From positions 1 through 27,641 of the forward strand of contig DXDV01000152.1 in the NCBI GenBank assembly GCA_019115345.1: a stretch of 27,641 nt of DNA, given 5' to 3'. The stretch is from Candidatus Intestinimonas stercorigallinarum. GTDB taxonomy: Bacteria > Bacillota > Clostridia > Oscillospirales > Oscillospiraceae. The notes below the pieces were generated by a model, which was not told the DNA's origin, did not search any database, and saw only the letters and a program-made list of their open reading frames with translations. Of this stretch, positions 7,297 through 14,789 are shown one piece after another (positions within the stretch are counted from its first letter, which is position 1; each line of letters opens with the position of its first letter). A program made the translations under genes and the position numbers.

Positions 7297-9030
7297 TCAA
7301 ATACTGACCACCAATGTATTGAATCCCTGATACTGCCGGTAGAAGAAGTCCTTGGCCTGCTTTTTCACCACCAGCATGCCGATGGCGTCCATATCGAAAG
7401 ACCCGCTTTCCCCCATCTTCCCCGTCTCCAGGGAAAATGGGTCAAACCAGGCGGCGTTGTCCCGCACATGCAGCTGGAAGCCGCCGTCCGGGCAGGCGAT
7501 CAGGGTGATCTGGATATATCCGTCGCTCGCGCGGTCAAAGGCCTTGGAGATGATGGCCACACTGATCTCCTCAATGGCCAGATGCGCCAGGTACTCCTGC
7601 CTGGGCGTGGCCCCCCATCGCGCACAGAAGGCATCCACCTCCCCGGACAGGCCGCCCAGATCCTCGGTGCGGCTGCGGATCTGCCGGTAGAGAATGCGCT
7701 CAGGCGGAAAGGTCCCCTCACCGGCCGGACGGGCTCTGTACCAGAGGAGGAATACGCCCAGGGACAGCCCCTCCCCGATCGGGAACACCCACCACAGCCC
7801 AGAGGGCCATACCACGGCCAGCAGGAGCGTCACCGGCAGAAGCACGGCGCACCCCCGCAGGGTGGCCAGGACAAAGGCCTCCCGCTCCCGCTCCACCGAT
7901 TGAAAATAGGCCTCCAGCACAACGCTGACCCCGGCAAAGACGCTGGAGAGGCAATAGAGCCGCAGGGCCGTCCCGCCCACTGCCGCGGCCTCCTCCCCGG
8001 ACAGGCCGAAGGCGGCGCACACCGCCTGGGGAAACAGGCCGATCAGTCCGGCGGCCAGCATACCGAAGGCCAGCCCCCATCCCAGGGCCAGCCGCAGCGA
8101 CCGCGCCACCGCCGCCCGGTTTTTCTCCCCGTGAAAGGTGGAGACCAGCGGCTGAAGGGCCTTGGCCGCGGCATCGTACAGGTAGAGGATCAGATAGGAG
8201 GCGTTCTGCGCCACGTCAAAGACCGCCACACCGGTCTGGCCGAAGCAGTTCAGCAGGGTGCGGGTGGCGATGAGCAGAAAGACCAGCTGGTAGATATACT
8301 GCACCGAGGAGGACAGCCCGGTACGCAGGCAGGAGAACGCTTCCCTCCAGGCGGGACGGACCCGCCGCAGCGTCAGCGTCCCCCGCCGGTCCAGCAGGCC
8401 GGGCAGATAGGCCGCCACGGCGGCCGCCGAGCCCGCCAGCGTGGCCAGCGCCGCGCCGGCCGTCCCCATGTCCAGCCCCAGCACCAGGACCAGATTCAGC
8501 CCGATATCTGTCCCAGTCCCCGCCAGAAAGCCCGCGCTGGCCCGCCGCTGCTGGCCGTCAGCCCGGAGATAGTAGTTGAGAATATAGTTGAGGAAGAAAA
8601 CCGGCGCGCCCAGCCCGATGAGCCGCACATAGTCCATGGTCTGCCGGTACAGCTCGCTGCCGGCCGGCCCGGCCCCCAGCAGGCACAGCGTCCCGCCGGG
8701 AAACAGGTTGACCGAGAGCGCAATGGCGCAGCTCAGCGCCAGCGCCAGCAGGAGCACCCGGAGGAAGCTGTCCACCGCCTCCTCCCGCTTTCCAGCGCCC
8801 AGCAGCTGGGCGTAGCGGACGCTGCCGCCGATGCCCAGGCCGTGCATGAAAAGGTTGATGACCATAAAAAGGGGCAGCGTCATGCCGATGGCGGCCAGGC
8901 CGGTCTCCCCCAGCCGCCAGCCCACCACCAGCGCGTCGGCCATGTCGGAAAAGGCCAGCCCCACCGAGGCCCACAGGGAGGGGACAAACAGCCGGCGGAA
9001 CATCCGGCCCGTAAACACATCCTGTCTCAT
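7297..9030 (-). CDS. MATE-family transporter fused to a degenerate GHKL (RsbW-like) domain
   Basis: 577 residues. About 1-440 is a MATE (MOP superfamily) transporter with roughly 12 hydrophobic helices; segments such as GLAAIGMTLPLFMVINLF and SVRYAQLLGAGKREEA are typical. About 450-577 is a cytosolic GHKL-like domain that aligns with the free RsbW-like protein of this operon. Its ATP-site motifs are eroded: the N box reads AIEEISVAII, with Ala where Asn chelates Mg; the G1 box is DNAAWFDP, with Ala for Gly; the G2 box is DAIGM instead of GGLGI. I infer a transporter that carries a pseudo-kinase, perhaps docking STAS proteins. The start at 9030 forms an ATGA overlap with the gene before it; an in-frame start at 9048 is possible but has no better ribosome site. 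Confidence 0.85.
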   Translation of the reverse strand: MRQDVFTGRMFRRLFVPSLWASVGLAFSDMADALVVGWRLGETGLAAIGMTLPLFMVINLFMHGLGIGGSVRYAQLLGAGKREEAVDSFLRVLLLALALSCAIALSVNLFPGGTLCLLGAGPAGSELYRQTMDYVRLIGLGAPVFFLNYILNYYLRADGQQRRASAGFLAGTGTDIGLNLVLVLGLDMGTAGAALATLAGSAAAVAAYLPGLLDRRGTLTLRRVRPAWREAFSCLRTGLSSSVQYIYQLVFLLIATRTLLNCFGQTGVAVFDVAQNASYLILYLYDAAAKALQPLVSTFHGEKNRAAVARSLRLALGWGLAFGMLAAGLIGLFPQAVCAAFGLSGEEAAAVGGTALRLYCLSSVFAGVSVVLEAYFQSVEREREAFVLATLRGCAVLLPVTLLLAVVWPSGLWWVFPIGEGLSLGVFLLWYRARPAGEGTFPPERILYRQIRSRTEDLGGLSGEVDAFCARWGATPRQEYLAHLAIEEISVAIISKAFDRASDGYIQITLIACPDGGFQLHVRDNAAWFDPFSLETGKMGESGSFDMDAIGMLVVKKQAKDFFYRQYQGFNTLVVSI

Positions 9031-9881
9031 AGACGCCGCGCCCCCCACATCTCATGCCTGCCGTCAGGCAGAAAGTGCTCCTTCATCGCCCGGAGCCCAG
9101 GCAGGCCCAGGTCCTCCTCCAGGTTGAACCAACGGTACCGCCCGGGCAGTGACAGCATCAGCTCCCGCAGGACATAGTAGGTCAGGCCCTGTACATCCAC
9201 CGCGCATTTTCCCACCGCCGCGTCAAAGGTCTCCTCCGACAGAGGGAACCCCAGCATAAAGGCCGCCGGGCGCTCCGCCAGATAGACCACCACGCCCCGG
9301 AGCCCCAGCGCTTCCCAGTGCTCCAGCGCCCGCAGCGCCACCATCCGGTCGTCTGCGCCGCCGCCGGGGTGGGCGGAGGACCAGGCATCCAGAACATACC
9401 TGGCGTCAACGGCGCTCTCCCGGTCCAAGACCCGGGTGCGGGGGACCAGTTCCCGCTCGATCCGGTGGACACGCCACCGGAGATGCTGGAACTCTCCGCC
9501 TGCCATCTCCACATGGGACGCCCGCTCATACAGATACTCGTCTCCCTCAGGACGGCGGAAGATCTCCCATCGGCCCGGAAACCGATCCCGGAGCCAGGCG
9601 GCGTCCTCCGGCCGCAGATAGAACAGCTCCAGCCCGGGCTCACCGCCATGGGCCGCAAAAAAGGCCAGCTTTCCCCCCTCGCCGCCGCAGGGAAAGAACC
9701 AGGCGTTTGCACCGCGTTTCGCAGCCCTGACCGCGAAGCAGTCCTCCCGCAGAACGATCTCAAGCCCCAGCTGCTCCCGCCAGAGGAAAAGGGACGGGAA
9801 GGCATGAGAGGAGAGGGGGTGATCCGCCAGCCCTCTCAGCCGGTCTACCCCCTCCCGCAGAGCAAGGTCTAGCTCAGCCAT
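9027..9881 (-). CDS. DUF2156 / MprF C-terminal-like aminoacyl-lipid transferase domain protein
   Basis: 284 residues, without the membrane half of MprF. The fold is GNAT-like, as in the C-terminal domain of phosphatidylglycerol lysyltransferases. Family landmarks include EFQHLRWRVHRIERE (compare the basic LRxKxNxFxKE of relatives) and RWFNLEEDLGLPGLRAMKEHF near the C-terminus, corresponding to the conserved NREQDLGxxGLRxxK segment. Soluble proteins of this type are common in Clostridia and their acceptor is mostly unknown. The ATG at 9881 overlaps the end of the formyltransferase gene by 8 bp, and its stop overlaps the MATE start by 4 bp, so the three are translationally coupled. A role in modifying an amino-acid-linked lipid or small molecule is an inference. 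Confidence 0.82.
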   Translation of the reverse strand: MAELDLALREGVDRLRGLADHPLSSHAFPSLFLWREQLGLEIVLREDCFAVRAAKRGANAWFFPCGGEGGKLAFFAAHGGEPGLELFYLRPEDAAWLRDRFPGRWEIFRRPEGDEYLYERASHVEMAGGEFQHLRWRVHRIERELVPRTRVLDRESAVDARYVLDAWSSAHPGGGADDRMVALRALEHWEALGLRGVVVYLAERPAAFMLGFPLSEETFDAAVGKCAVDVQGLTYYVLRELMLSLPGRYRWFNLEEDLGLPGLRAMKEHFLPDGRHEMWGARRL

Positions 9882-10674
9882 AGTCCCCCAGCTCTCTCAC
9901 CCGCGGCGCCCGGACCCAGCCGTTGCGCACAGGGAAGCACATCCCTGGGCCGGGGTGGGGAAGCACCCGTCCGCCAATCAGCTCGTAGCGGCGCTCCTCC
10001 GTCCGGTAGATGCACTCATATCCGTAAAAGGCCCGCAGAATGGCGTCGGCCTCCTGTGCCGAGGTCTCCGGCGTAATGGTCCAGTCATGCTCCGTCGGGC
10101 AGGGCCAGCAGGCGCCCTCCCCCTGGGGCCTGGCATTGGCCAGCAGGCCGGGCAGATCCCGCAGCAGCCGCCGCACCATGCCCGGGAGCACCTGCTCCAC
10201 CCCGGCCATATAGTCGGCCAGGGTGTCATGGGCAGTCAGCGGAAAGTGTTCCTCCAGCAGTACGGCTCCCGTGTCAAAGGTCTCCTCCATTCTGTGCAGG
10301 ACCACGCCCCCCCGGCGCTCTCCCCGGAGGAGCATGACAGGCATGGGCCAGGCGCCCCGGTACTGGGGCAGCGGCGCCGGATGGATGTTTACCATGGGAA
10401 AGGCATCCGTTATGGGCAGACGGTGATAGTACCCCGCGCACAGCAGCAGCGCACAGCCCTGCTCGGCCAGCCAGGCCAGATCCGCCTGCGTCACCGGCTC
10501 CAGGCCGACAGGTATGCCGTTGGCCTCCGCCATCTCCAGCACCCCGGTATTGAACTCGGTGACGTTGTCTGTTTTGCAGGTGAAGAGCTTCAGGACCCGG
10601 CACTCCTCCTCCAGCACGGTGCGCAGAGCGCACTGAAGCAGGTCGATCCCCAGATATGCCAGCTTCACGGTCAC
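9874..10674 (-). CDS. Formyltransferase-family protein (Fmt/ArnA-N/PurN-like)
   Basis: 266 residues with the formyl_trans_N fold, which transfers formyl from 10-formyltetrahydrofolate. The catalytic loop is seen as NIHPAPLPQYRGAWP (Asn and His of the triad) and the aspartate as EETFDTGAVLLEE. It is shorter than methionyl-tRNA formyltransferase (about 310) and its C-terminus does not look like the Fmt tRNA-binding domain, so it more likely acts on a sugar, amine or other small substrate. The start is a GTG at 10674, forming a GTGA overlap with the STAS gene stop. Neighbours suggest that its product or substrate is shared with the DUF2156 enzyme and perhaps the MATE exporter. Substrate unknown. 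Confidence 0.85.
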   Translation of the reverse strand: MTVKLAYLGIDLLQCALRTVLEEECRVLKLFTCKTDNVTEFNTGVLEMAEANGIPVGLEPVTQADLAWLAEQGCALLLCAGYYHRLPITDAFPMVNIHPAPLPQYRGAWPMPVMLLRGERRGGVVLHRMEETFDTGAVLLEEHFPLTAHDTLADYMAGVEQVLPGMVRRLLRDLPGLLANARPQGEGACWPCPTEHDWTITPETSAQEADAILRAFYGYECIYRTEERRYELIGGRVLPHPGPGMCFPVRNGWVRAPRVRELGDYG

Positions 10675-10967
10675 TGAATGGTCAGGAAATCGCTGAAGCC
10701 GGTCAGATCAAAGACCTCTTTGACCATGGGGCACACATTGCGCACCACCATGGAGCCCTGCTTGTTCATGGTTTTCTGGGCGGACAGAAGCACCCGCAGC
10801 CCGGCGGAGGAAATGTACTCCAGACGTTCCAGGTCCAGCGTCAGTGCCCGGACGCCGCCCAGGGAGTCCTTCAGCTCCCGCTCCAGCTCCGGCGCGGTGG
10901 CGGTGTCCAGGCGGCCCTGGAGCTTCAGCGTCAGGTCGGTACCGCTGCTCTCTTTGATGATCTCCAT
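10671..10967 (-). CDS. STAS-domain anti-sigma factor antagonist (SpoIIAA/RsbV-like)
   Basis: 98 residues, a single STAS domain. The phosphoacceptor serine lies in LEYISSAGLRVLLSAQK, the canonical SSAGLRxLL motif (about residues 53-58). In partner switching the unphosphorylated form captures an RsbW-type kinase, the phosphorylated form releases it, and a PP2C phosphatase resets it. All three components are encoded in this operon. The start ATG at 10967 has AAGGAG upstream; 42 bp separate it from the STAS-APH gene. Which of the three GHKL domains it pairs with cannot be told from sequence. Confidence 0.92.
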   Translation of the reverse strand: MEIIKESSGTDLTLKLQGRLDTATAPELERELKDSLGGVRALTLDLERLEYISSAGLRVLLSAQKTMNKQGSMVVRNVCPMVKEVFDLTGFSDFLTIQ

Positions 10968-11009
10968 TCTGAATATCTCCTTCTGTTTTGTCGTTGCGTT
11001 GGGACGCCC

Positions 11010-12182
11010 TCAGAAAAGAAGCGTGTCCACCCGGCTCAGCAGGTCGGCCAGCCGTGTTCTGCACAGCTCGATATTGGCCCGGCCCTCCTCGGTGTTCAGA
11101 CCGCTGCGGCGGATGGTCCGGCGCATGAGCCGGGCGTAGCCGATGACCATGGCCTTCTCCTCCACAGCCCGGATGGCCTCCCCGTCCCGCGTGCCCAGGT
11201 ATTTGGCCAGAGCCTTTTTCCAGAAGAGGACGGCGGTCTTGCGGGACAGCTTCAGGAAGGAGAGGGTGACGCCCGGGTCCACCTCTCCAAAGGCCACAAA
11301 AGCCAGATACATGGACGCCAGCTCAAAAATGGGGTGGCCCACGCTCAGCGTGTCCATGTCAATGATCAGGACCTCGTTGTTCTGCATGACGATGTTGTTG
11401 GTGTGGTAGTCACCGTGGAGCATGGTGTCCCGCTCCGGCACATCCTCCACCAGGGCCACCAGCTTCTCCGCCTAATCGTCAGGCAGGTAGTCCCGCAGGA
11501 AGGTCACCCAGTCCAGGGCCACAGCCTTCATGTCCGGCATATCGCCGGGTTTGACGCGGGTGCTGTGCATCTTTTTCATCAGGTCAACATACAGGTCCAC
11601 GTAGATGTCCATCTCCAACGGATCGGCGGCGATGAGCTTGGAGAAGGACCGGGAGTTGAGCAGCTCAAATACAGAGCCGTAGCGCTCCCCCACCCGCACT
11701 ACATCGTAGGGGATGGCGGTGGGGATGCCCAGCACAAAGGCCTTCCGGGCCAGCTCCCGCTCCCGCTGTACGTCGGGCAGGCAGTCGGCGCTGTGATAGA
11801 CCTTGACCACCGTATCCTGGTCGATGCGGTAGACTGTGCCGTTGGCGCCCCGGCCGATGACCTCGCACCCCTCGATGGAAAAGACGCGGTAGGCCTTTTC
11901 CACCGGCATCATCTCGGTAAAGCCGGTCATGTCCAGAATCTCATAGACCTCAGCGGAGACGTTTATCAGCCTGAACGCCTGCTCCAGCTTCCGCAGACGC
12001 AGCACCACCCGCAGGCCGGCGCTGGATATGTAGGTCAGCTCCTTCAGGTCCAAAATCAGCCCGCTGTGGGGTTGTGCCTCCCGCAGCGCCGTGATCTCCG
12101 CCTCTACGGCCGGAGCGTTGCCCGAGTCAATATGGCCGGAGAGGTCGATTTTCAAGGTGTCGTTTTCCATGATCCCGTTCAT
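11010..12182 (-). pseudogene. STAS-APH kinase fusion interrupted by an in-frame TAG
   Basis: Two ORFs in the same frame are separated only by a TAG codon at 11474-11472 (DYLPDD-stop-AEKLVALVEDVP). Read through, the protein has about 390 residues: a STAS domain (about 5-100, phosphoacceptor motif TYISSAGLRVVLRL) and an aminoglycoside-phosphotransferase/choline-kinase-like domain (about 105-390). Kinase landmarks are the glycine loop IGRGANGTVY, the lysine in VVKVY, the catalytic loop HGDYHTNN and the metal site IDMDTLSVGHP. The stop falls between the N-lobe side and the catalytic loop, so the truncated 236-residue product would keep STAS but have no kinase activity. One substitution explains it (for example CAG or GAG to TAG). 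The ATG at 12182 has only a weak ribosome site. It may be a true pseudogene, a read-through gene or a sequence error. Confidence 0.8.
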
Positions 12183-12200
12183 TTCGGGCTACCCCCTGCT

Positions 12201-12225
12201 CCGGTCCCGCGCCAGCGGGTACCGG
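12201..12225. other. Hairpin ahead of the STAS-APH gene
   Basis: A 10-bp stem with one bulge (CCGGTCCCGC at 12201-12210 with GCGGGTACCGG at 12215-12225, loop GCCA) lies in the 59-bp gap between the HD gene and STAS-APH, the widest gap within the operon. On the minus strand it precedes the weak ribosome site; only the plus strand has a T-run after it. It could mark an RNA processing or attenuation point. Confidence 0.35.
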
Positions 12226-12241
12226 AAGATTTTTCGTCATC

Positions 12242-12805
12242 TCAGTTTTCCTCAAACACCTGGCGGATCAGCCAGTCGTATTCCCGCCAGGCCGCCGACT
12301 CCGCCAGCGGCGAGGCCACATCGGCAATGGTCCGGTAGTACCAGTGGTGCTCCTCCGGGTCGGTCTGATGGAATCCCTGCCACACGGCAGCCCCCTTCCG
12401 CGCCTTCTCCCGGTAGAGGGAGCGCATGTTGGAGAGCTTGTCGCCCAGGGTCACAATGGCGGCTCCGGGGTCCTCCGCTGCTCGGAGCCTGGCAATGGCC
12501 GCCTCCTTGCGGGCCCGCCAGCTCTGGCCGGGGGGCAGATGGCGCATCTTGTCCTCCGTCTCCGCCCCCACCAGCGCGGCCACCCGGACGCCGAACCGGG
12601 CCCGGATGTCCTCCAGAGCCACGCCCGCGTCCTCTACCGTGTCGTGGAGGACGGCGGCGGCCAGCACCTGGCTGTCATTGGTCAGCGTGGCGGCCACGGC
12701 GGCGGCCTCCATGGCGTGCAGGATGGCCGGTACGCCGTCGCCCTTCCGCAGCACCCCGCCGTGGGCGGCAATGGCAAAGCGCATCGCATCGGTCAGAAGC
12801 TCCAA
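12242..12805 (-). CDS. HD-domain hydrolase of the RelA/SpoT (MESH1-like) type
   Basis: 187 residues, a stand-alone HD domain like the hydrolase half of SpoT and the small alarmone hydrolases. Visible motifs: AAHGGVLRK near the N-terminus, ILHAMEAAAV (first His), VLHDTVEDAGV (the HDxxED metal and catalytic motif, about 53-63) and TLGDKLSNMRSL (Asp and Asn). There is no synthetase or TGS/ACT domain. Likely reaction is removal of the 3'-pyrophosphate from (p)ppGpp or hydrolysis of a related phosphorylated nucleotide; MESH1-type enzymes can also act on NADPH. The start is a TTG at 12805 with GAGGAGG 8 bases upstream; a closer ATG is in another frame. It is 13 bp downstream of the RsbW-like gene. 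The link of partner switching with alarmone turnover is an inference from position. Confidence 0.88.
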   Translation of the reverse strand: MELLTDAMRFAIAAHGGVLRKGDGVPAILHAMEAAAVAATLTNDSQVLAAAVLHDTVEDAGVALEDIRARFGVRVAALVGAETEDKMRHLPPGQSWRARKEAAIARLRAAEDPGAAIVTLGDKLSNMRSLYREKARKGAAVWQGFHQTDPEEHHWYYRTIADVASPLAESAAWREYDWLIRQVFEEN

Positions 12806-12818
12806 TTTTCATTCCTCC

Positions 12819-13229
12819 TCAGCCCAGGTATTTCTTGATTTTCAGGATATTCTGACCGTTTTTGTACTCGTAAGTCACATCATCCATGGTCTTCTTCACA
12901 AGAAAAATCCCCAGGCCGCCCACCTGCCGCTCCTCCAGGGGCAGATGGATCTGGGGGTCGGCCTGAGCGAGAGGGTCATAGGGCACTCCGTGGTCGATAA
13001 AGGTAATGACCACCGCCAGAGGGTCCTGTACCACCTCCACCCGCACCGTGGCCGGCCCCACCTCGGGGTCATAGGCATACTGGGCGATGTTCCCAAAAAG
13101 CTCATCAATGGCCACGTCGATCTGCCGGCGGATCCGCTCCGGGCAGCGCAGCGCCTCCAGCTCTCCGTTGACAAAATCAGTGACAGGCGCAATGTTCTCG
13201 ACCGTGGCGTCAATGGACAGTTCTTTCAA
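12819..13229 (-). CDS. RsbW/SpoIIAB-like GHKL anti-sigma factor kinase
   Basis: 136 residues, a complete HATPase_c_2 domain. N box VAIDELFGNIAQYAY, G1 box FIDHGVPYDPL and G2 box GGLGIFLVKKTMDD are all intact, so ATP binding and Ser/Thr phosphorylation of STAS partners is expected. Classical members also bind a sigma factor, but none is encoded in the window, so the output may be another protein such as the MalT-like regulator or one of the enzymes. The start is TTG at 13229, which overlaps the preceding TGA as TTGA, implying translational coupling to the PreA-like gene. Confidence 0.92.
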   Translation of the reverse strand: MKELSIDATVENIAPVTDFVNGELEALRCPERIRRQIDVAIDELFGNIAQYAYDPEVGPATVRVEVVQDPLAVVITFIDHGVPYDPLAQADPQIHLPLEERQVGGLGIFLVKKTMDDVTYEYKNGQNILKIKKYLG

Positions 13230-14770
13230 GGCGTTCCCTCCTTACCCGGCGAAACCGTGGAGCTGCGGCTCCTGTTTAACTGTTCCCGGCTCAAACGCCT
13301 GCCGAAGCCGCTGACGGCGTGGACGGGGCAGACCAATACGCATAGGTGGCAGCCCACACAGGCCGTCGGGTCCATCACAGGCCCTCCGCGCCCCATGGCC
13401 AGCGCCTCATGGCCGCCGTCCCGGCAGGAGAGGACGCACCGGCCGCAGCCCACGCAGCGGCTCCGGTCAAACCGGGGCAGCAGGATGCTCTCCCGCTCCA
13501 GCTCCTCCAGTGCCGCCACATTCTCCACTCCCAGGCCCCTCAGCTCCGTGACCCGGTCGAGCGCCTTCTCCCGCAGGTAAAGGGTAAGGCCCTCCAGCAG
13601 ATCGTCAATCACGCGCAGGCCGTACTGCATGACGGCGGTGGTGATCTGCACATGGTCGGCCCCCAAAAGCAGGAACTCCACGGCATCCCGCCAGGTCTCA
13701 ATACCGCCCATTCCGCTGATGGGCGGGACAGGCCACTCCGGACAGGAGGCCAGCTCCCAGATAAAGCGCAGGGCGATGGGCTTGACCGCCTTTCCCGAAT
13801 AGCCGCCCACCCCGGAAAGCCCCCGCACCGAGGGGCTGGTGGCGTAGGTGTCCAGATTCATGCCCATGATGCTCTTGACGGTATTGATGGCCGCCAGGCC
13901 GTCGGCTCCGCCCCGTCTGGCCGCCAGCGCCATGGGCCGCATATCCCCTACGTTGGGGGTGAGCTTGGCCAGCAGCGGAACGGAACATCCCCGCCGGGCG
14001 GCCGCGGTATACCGCTCCACCGCTTCTGGGCTCTGGCCCACATCCACGCCCAAGCCGTCCTGCTCCATGTTGGGGCAGGAGAAGTTGCACTCCACCAGAT
14101 CGGCTCCCGCCTCCTCCACCAGCCTGGCCAGACGGGTCCACTCCGCCTCGTCCCGGCCCATGATGGAGGCGATTATGACCTTTGTGGGATAGTCTCGCTT
14201 CAGACGGCGGATGATGTCCAGGTCCTCCTCCAGGGAGGCACAGGAGAGCTGCTCGATGTTCTTGAAGCCATAGAAGCAGCCTCCATCGGAAAGGGCGGAG
14301 TAGCGGGGAGAGGCCTCCCGGGGGATAAAATCACAGATGGTCTTGAGGCAGGCGCCCGCCCAGCCCATGTCAAAGGCCCGGGCGACCTTCTCATAGCTGC
14401 TGGCCACCACCGACGAGGAGAGCAGGAACGGATTTTCCAGCTTTACGCCGCAAAACTCGCTGGACAGGTCCACCCGCTTCTCCCCCAGCTCCTCCAGCCG
14501 CCCCTTCTCCTGATGCAGCGCCATGCACACCCGGCGGATCTGGACGGGGCCGTCCGGCCGCAGGCAGGCATCCTGGCATGGCGCGGCACAGCGGGCGCAC
14601 AGGTCCTGTCCGGGGAGCCGCATGGCCGCTCCGGCCTCATTCTCAAAGCGCACGCTGCGCAGGATGCCGGCCGGGTCCAGGCCATGGGGACAGGCAGAAG
14701 TGCAGGGCGCCTCATGACACAGCAGGCAGGGAGCCGCTTTCTCTTTTGGCTCTGTGGTATTCCAAATCAC
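13226..14770 (-). CDS. PreA-like dihydropyrimidine/dihydroorotate dehydrogenase with extra N-terminal Fe-S domain
   Basis: 514 residues, about 100 longer than E. coli PreA. The N-terminus (about 12-75) carries cysteine motifs CLLCHEAPCTSACP and CARCAAPCQDAC, like the Fer4_20 domain found in PreT, GltD and the N-terminus of mammalian DPD. About 100-400 is the FMN TIM barrel, with LAKLTPN (FMN lysine) and VECNFSCPNMEQDGLGVDVG, which contains the active-site cysteine. The C-terminus holds two 4Fe-4S motifs, CVGCGRCVLSC and CVGCHLCVLVCP. The FAD/NAD(P) module of PreT is not encoded nearby, so electrons may come from ferredoxin or a distant partner. Start GTG at 14770 with AGGAGG 8 bases upstream. 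Pyrimidine reduction is the family default; the true substrate is unknown. Confidence 0.87.
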   Translation of the reverse strand: MIWNTTEPKEKAAPCLLCHEAPCTSACPHGLDPAGILRSVRFENEAGAAMRLPGQDLCARCAAPCQDACLRPDGPVQIRRVCMALHQEKGRLEELGEKRVDLSSEFCGVKLENPFLLSSSVVASSYEKVARAFDMGWAGACLKTICDFIPREASPRYSALSDGGCFYGFKNIEQLSCASLEEDLDIIRRLKRDYPTKVIIASIMGRDEAEWTRLARLVEEAGADLVECNFSCPNMEQDGLGVDVGQSPEAVERYTAAARRGCSVPLLAKLTPNVGDMRPMALAARRGGADGLAAINTVKSIMGMNLDTYATSPSVRGLSGVGGYSGKAVKPIALRFIWELASCPEWPVPPISGMGGIETWRDAVEFLLLGADHVQITTAVMQYGLRVIDDLLEGLTLYLREKALDRVTELRGLGVENVAALEELERESILLPRFDRSRCVGCGRCVLSCRDGGHEALAMGRGGPVMDPTACVGCHLCVLVCPVHAVSGFGRRLSREQLNRSRSSTVSPGKEGTP

Positions 14771-14789
14771 GTTTTTTCCTCCTGCTTTT

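Noticed and set aside
5854..9177. 1107-codon open frame on the plus strand
   Set aside because: It runs opposite three real genes (sensor, MATE, DUF2156), all with recognised motifs; its own sequence shows none.
11472..11474. Amber codon as a pyrrolysine or reassigned codon
   Set aside because: TAG is used as the ordinary terminal stop of the regulator gene in the same operon and no pyl genes are in the window; read-through remains possible but has no positive evidence.
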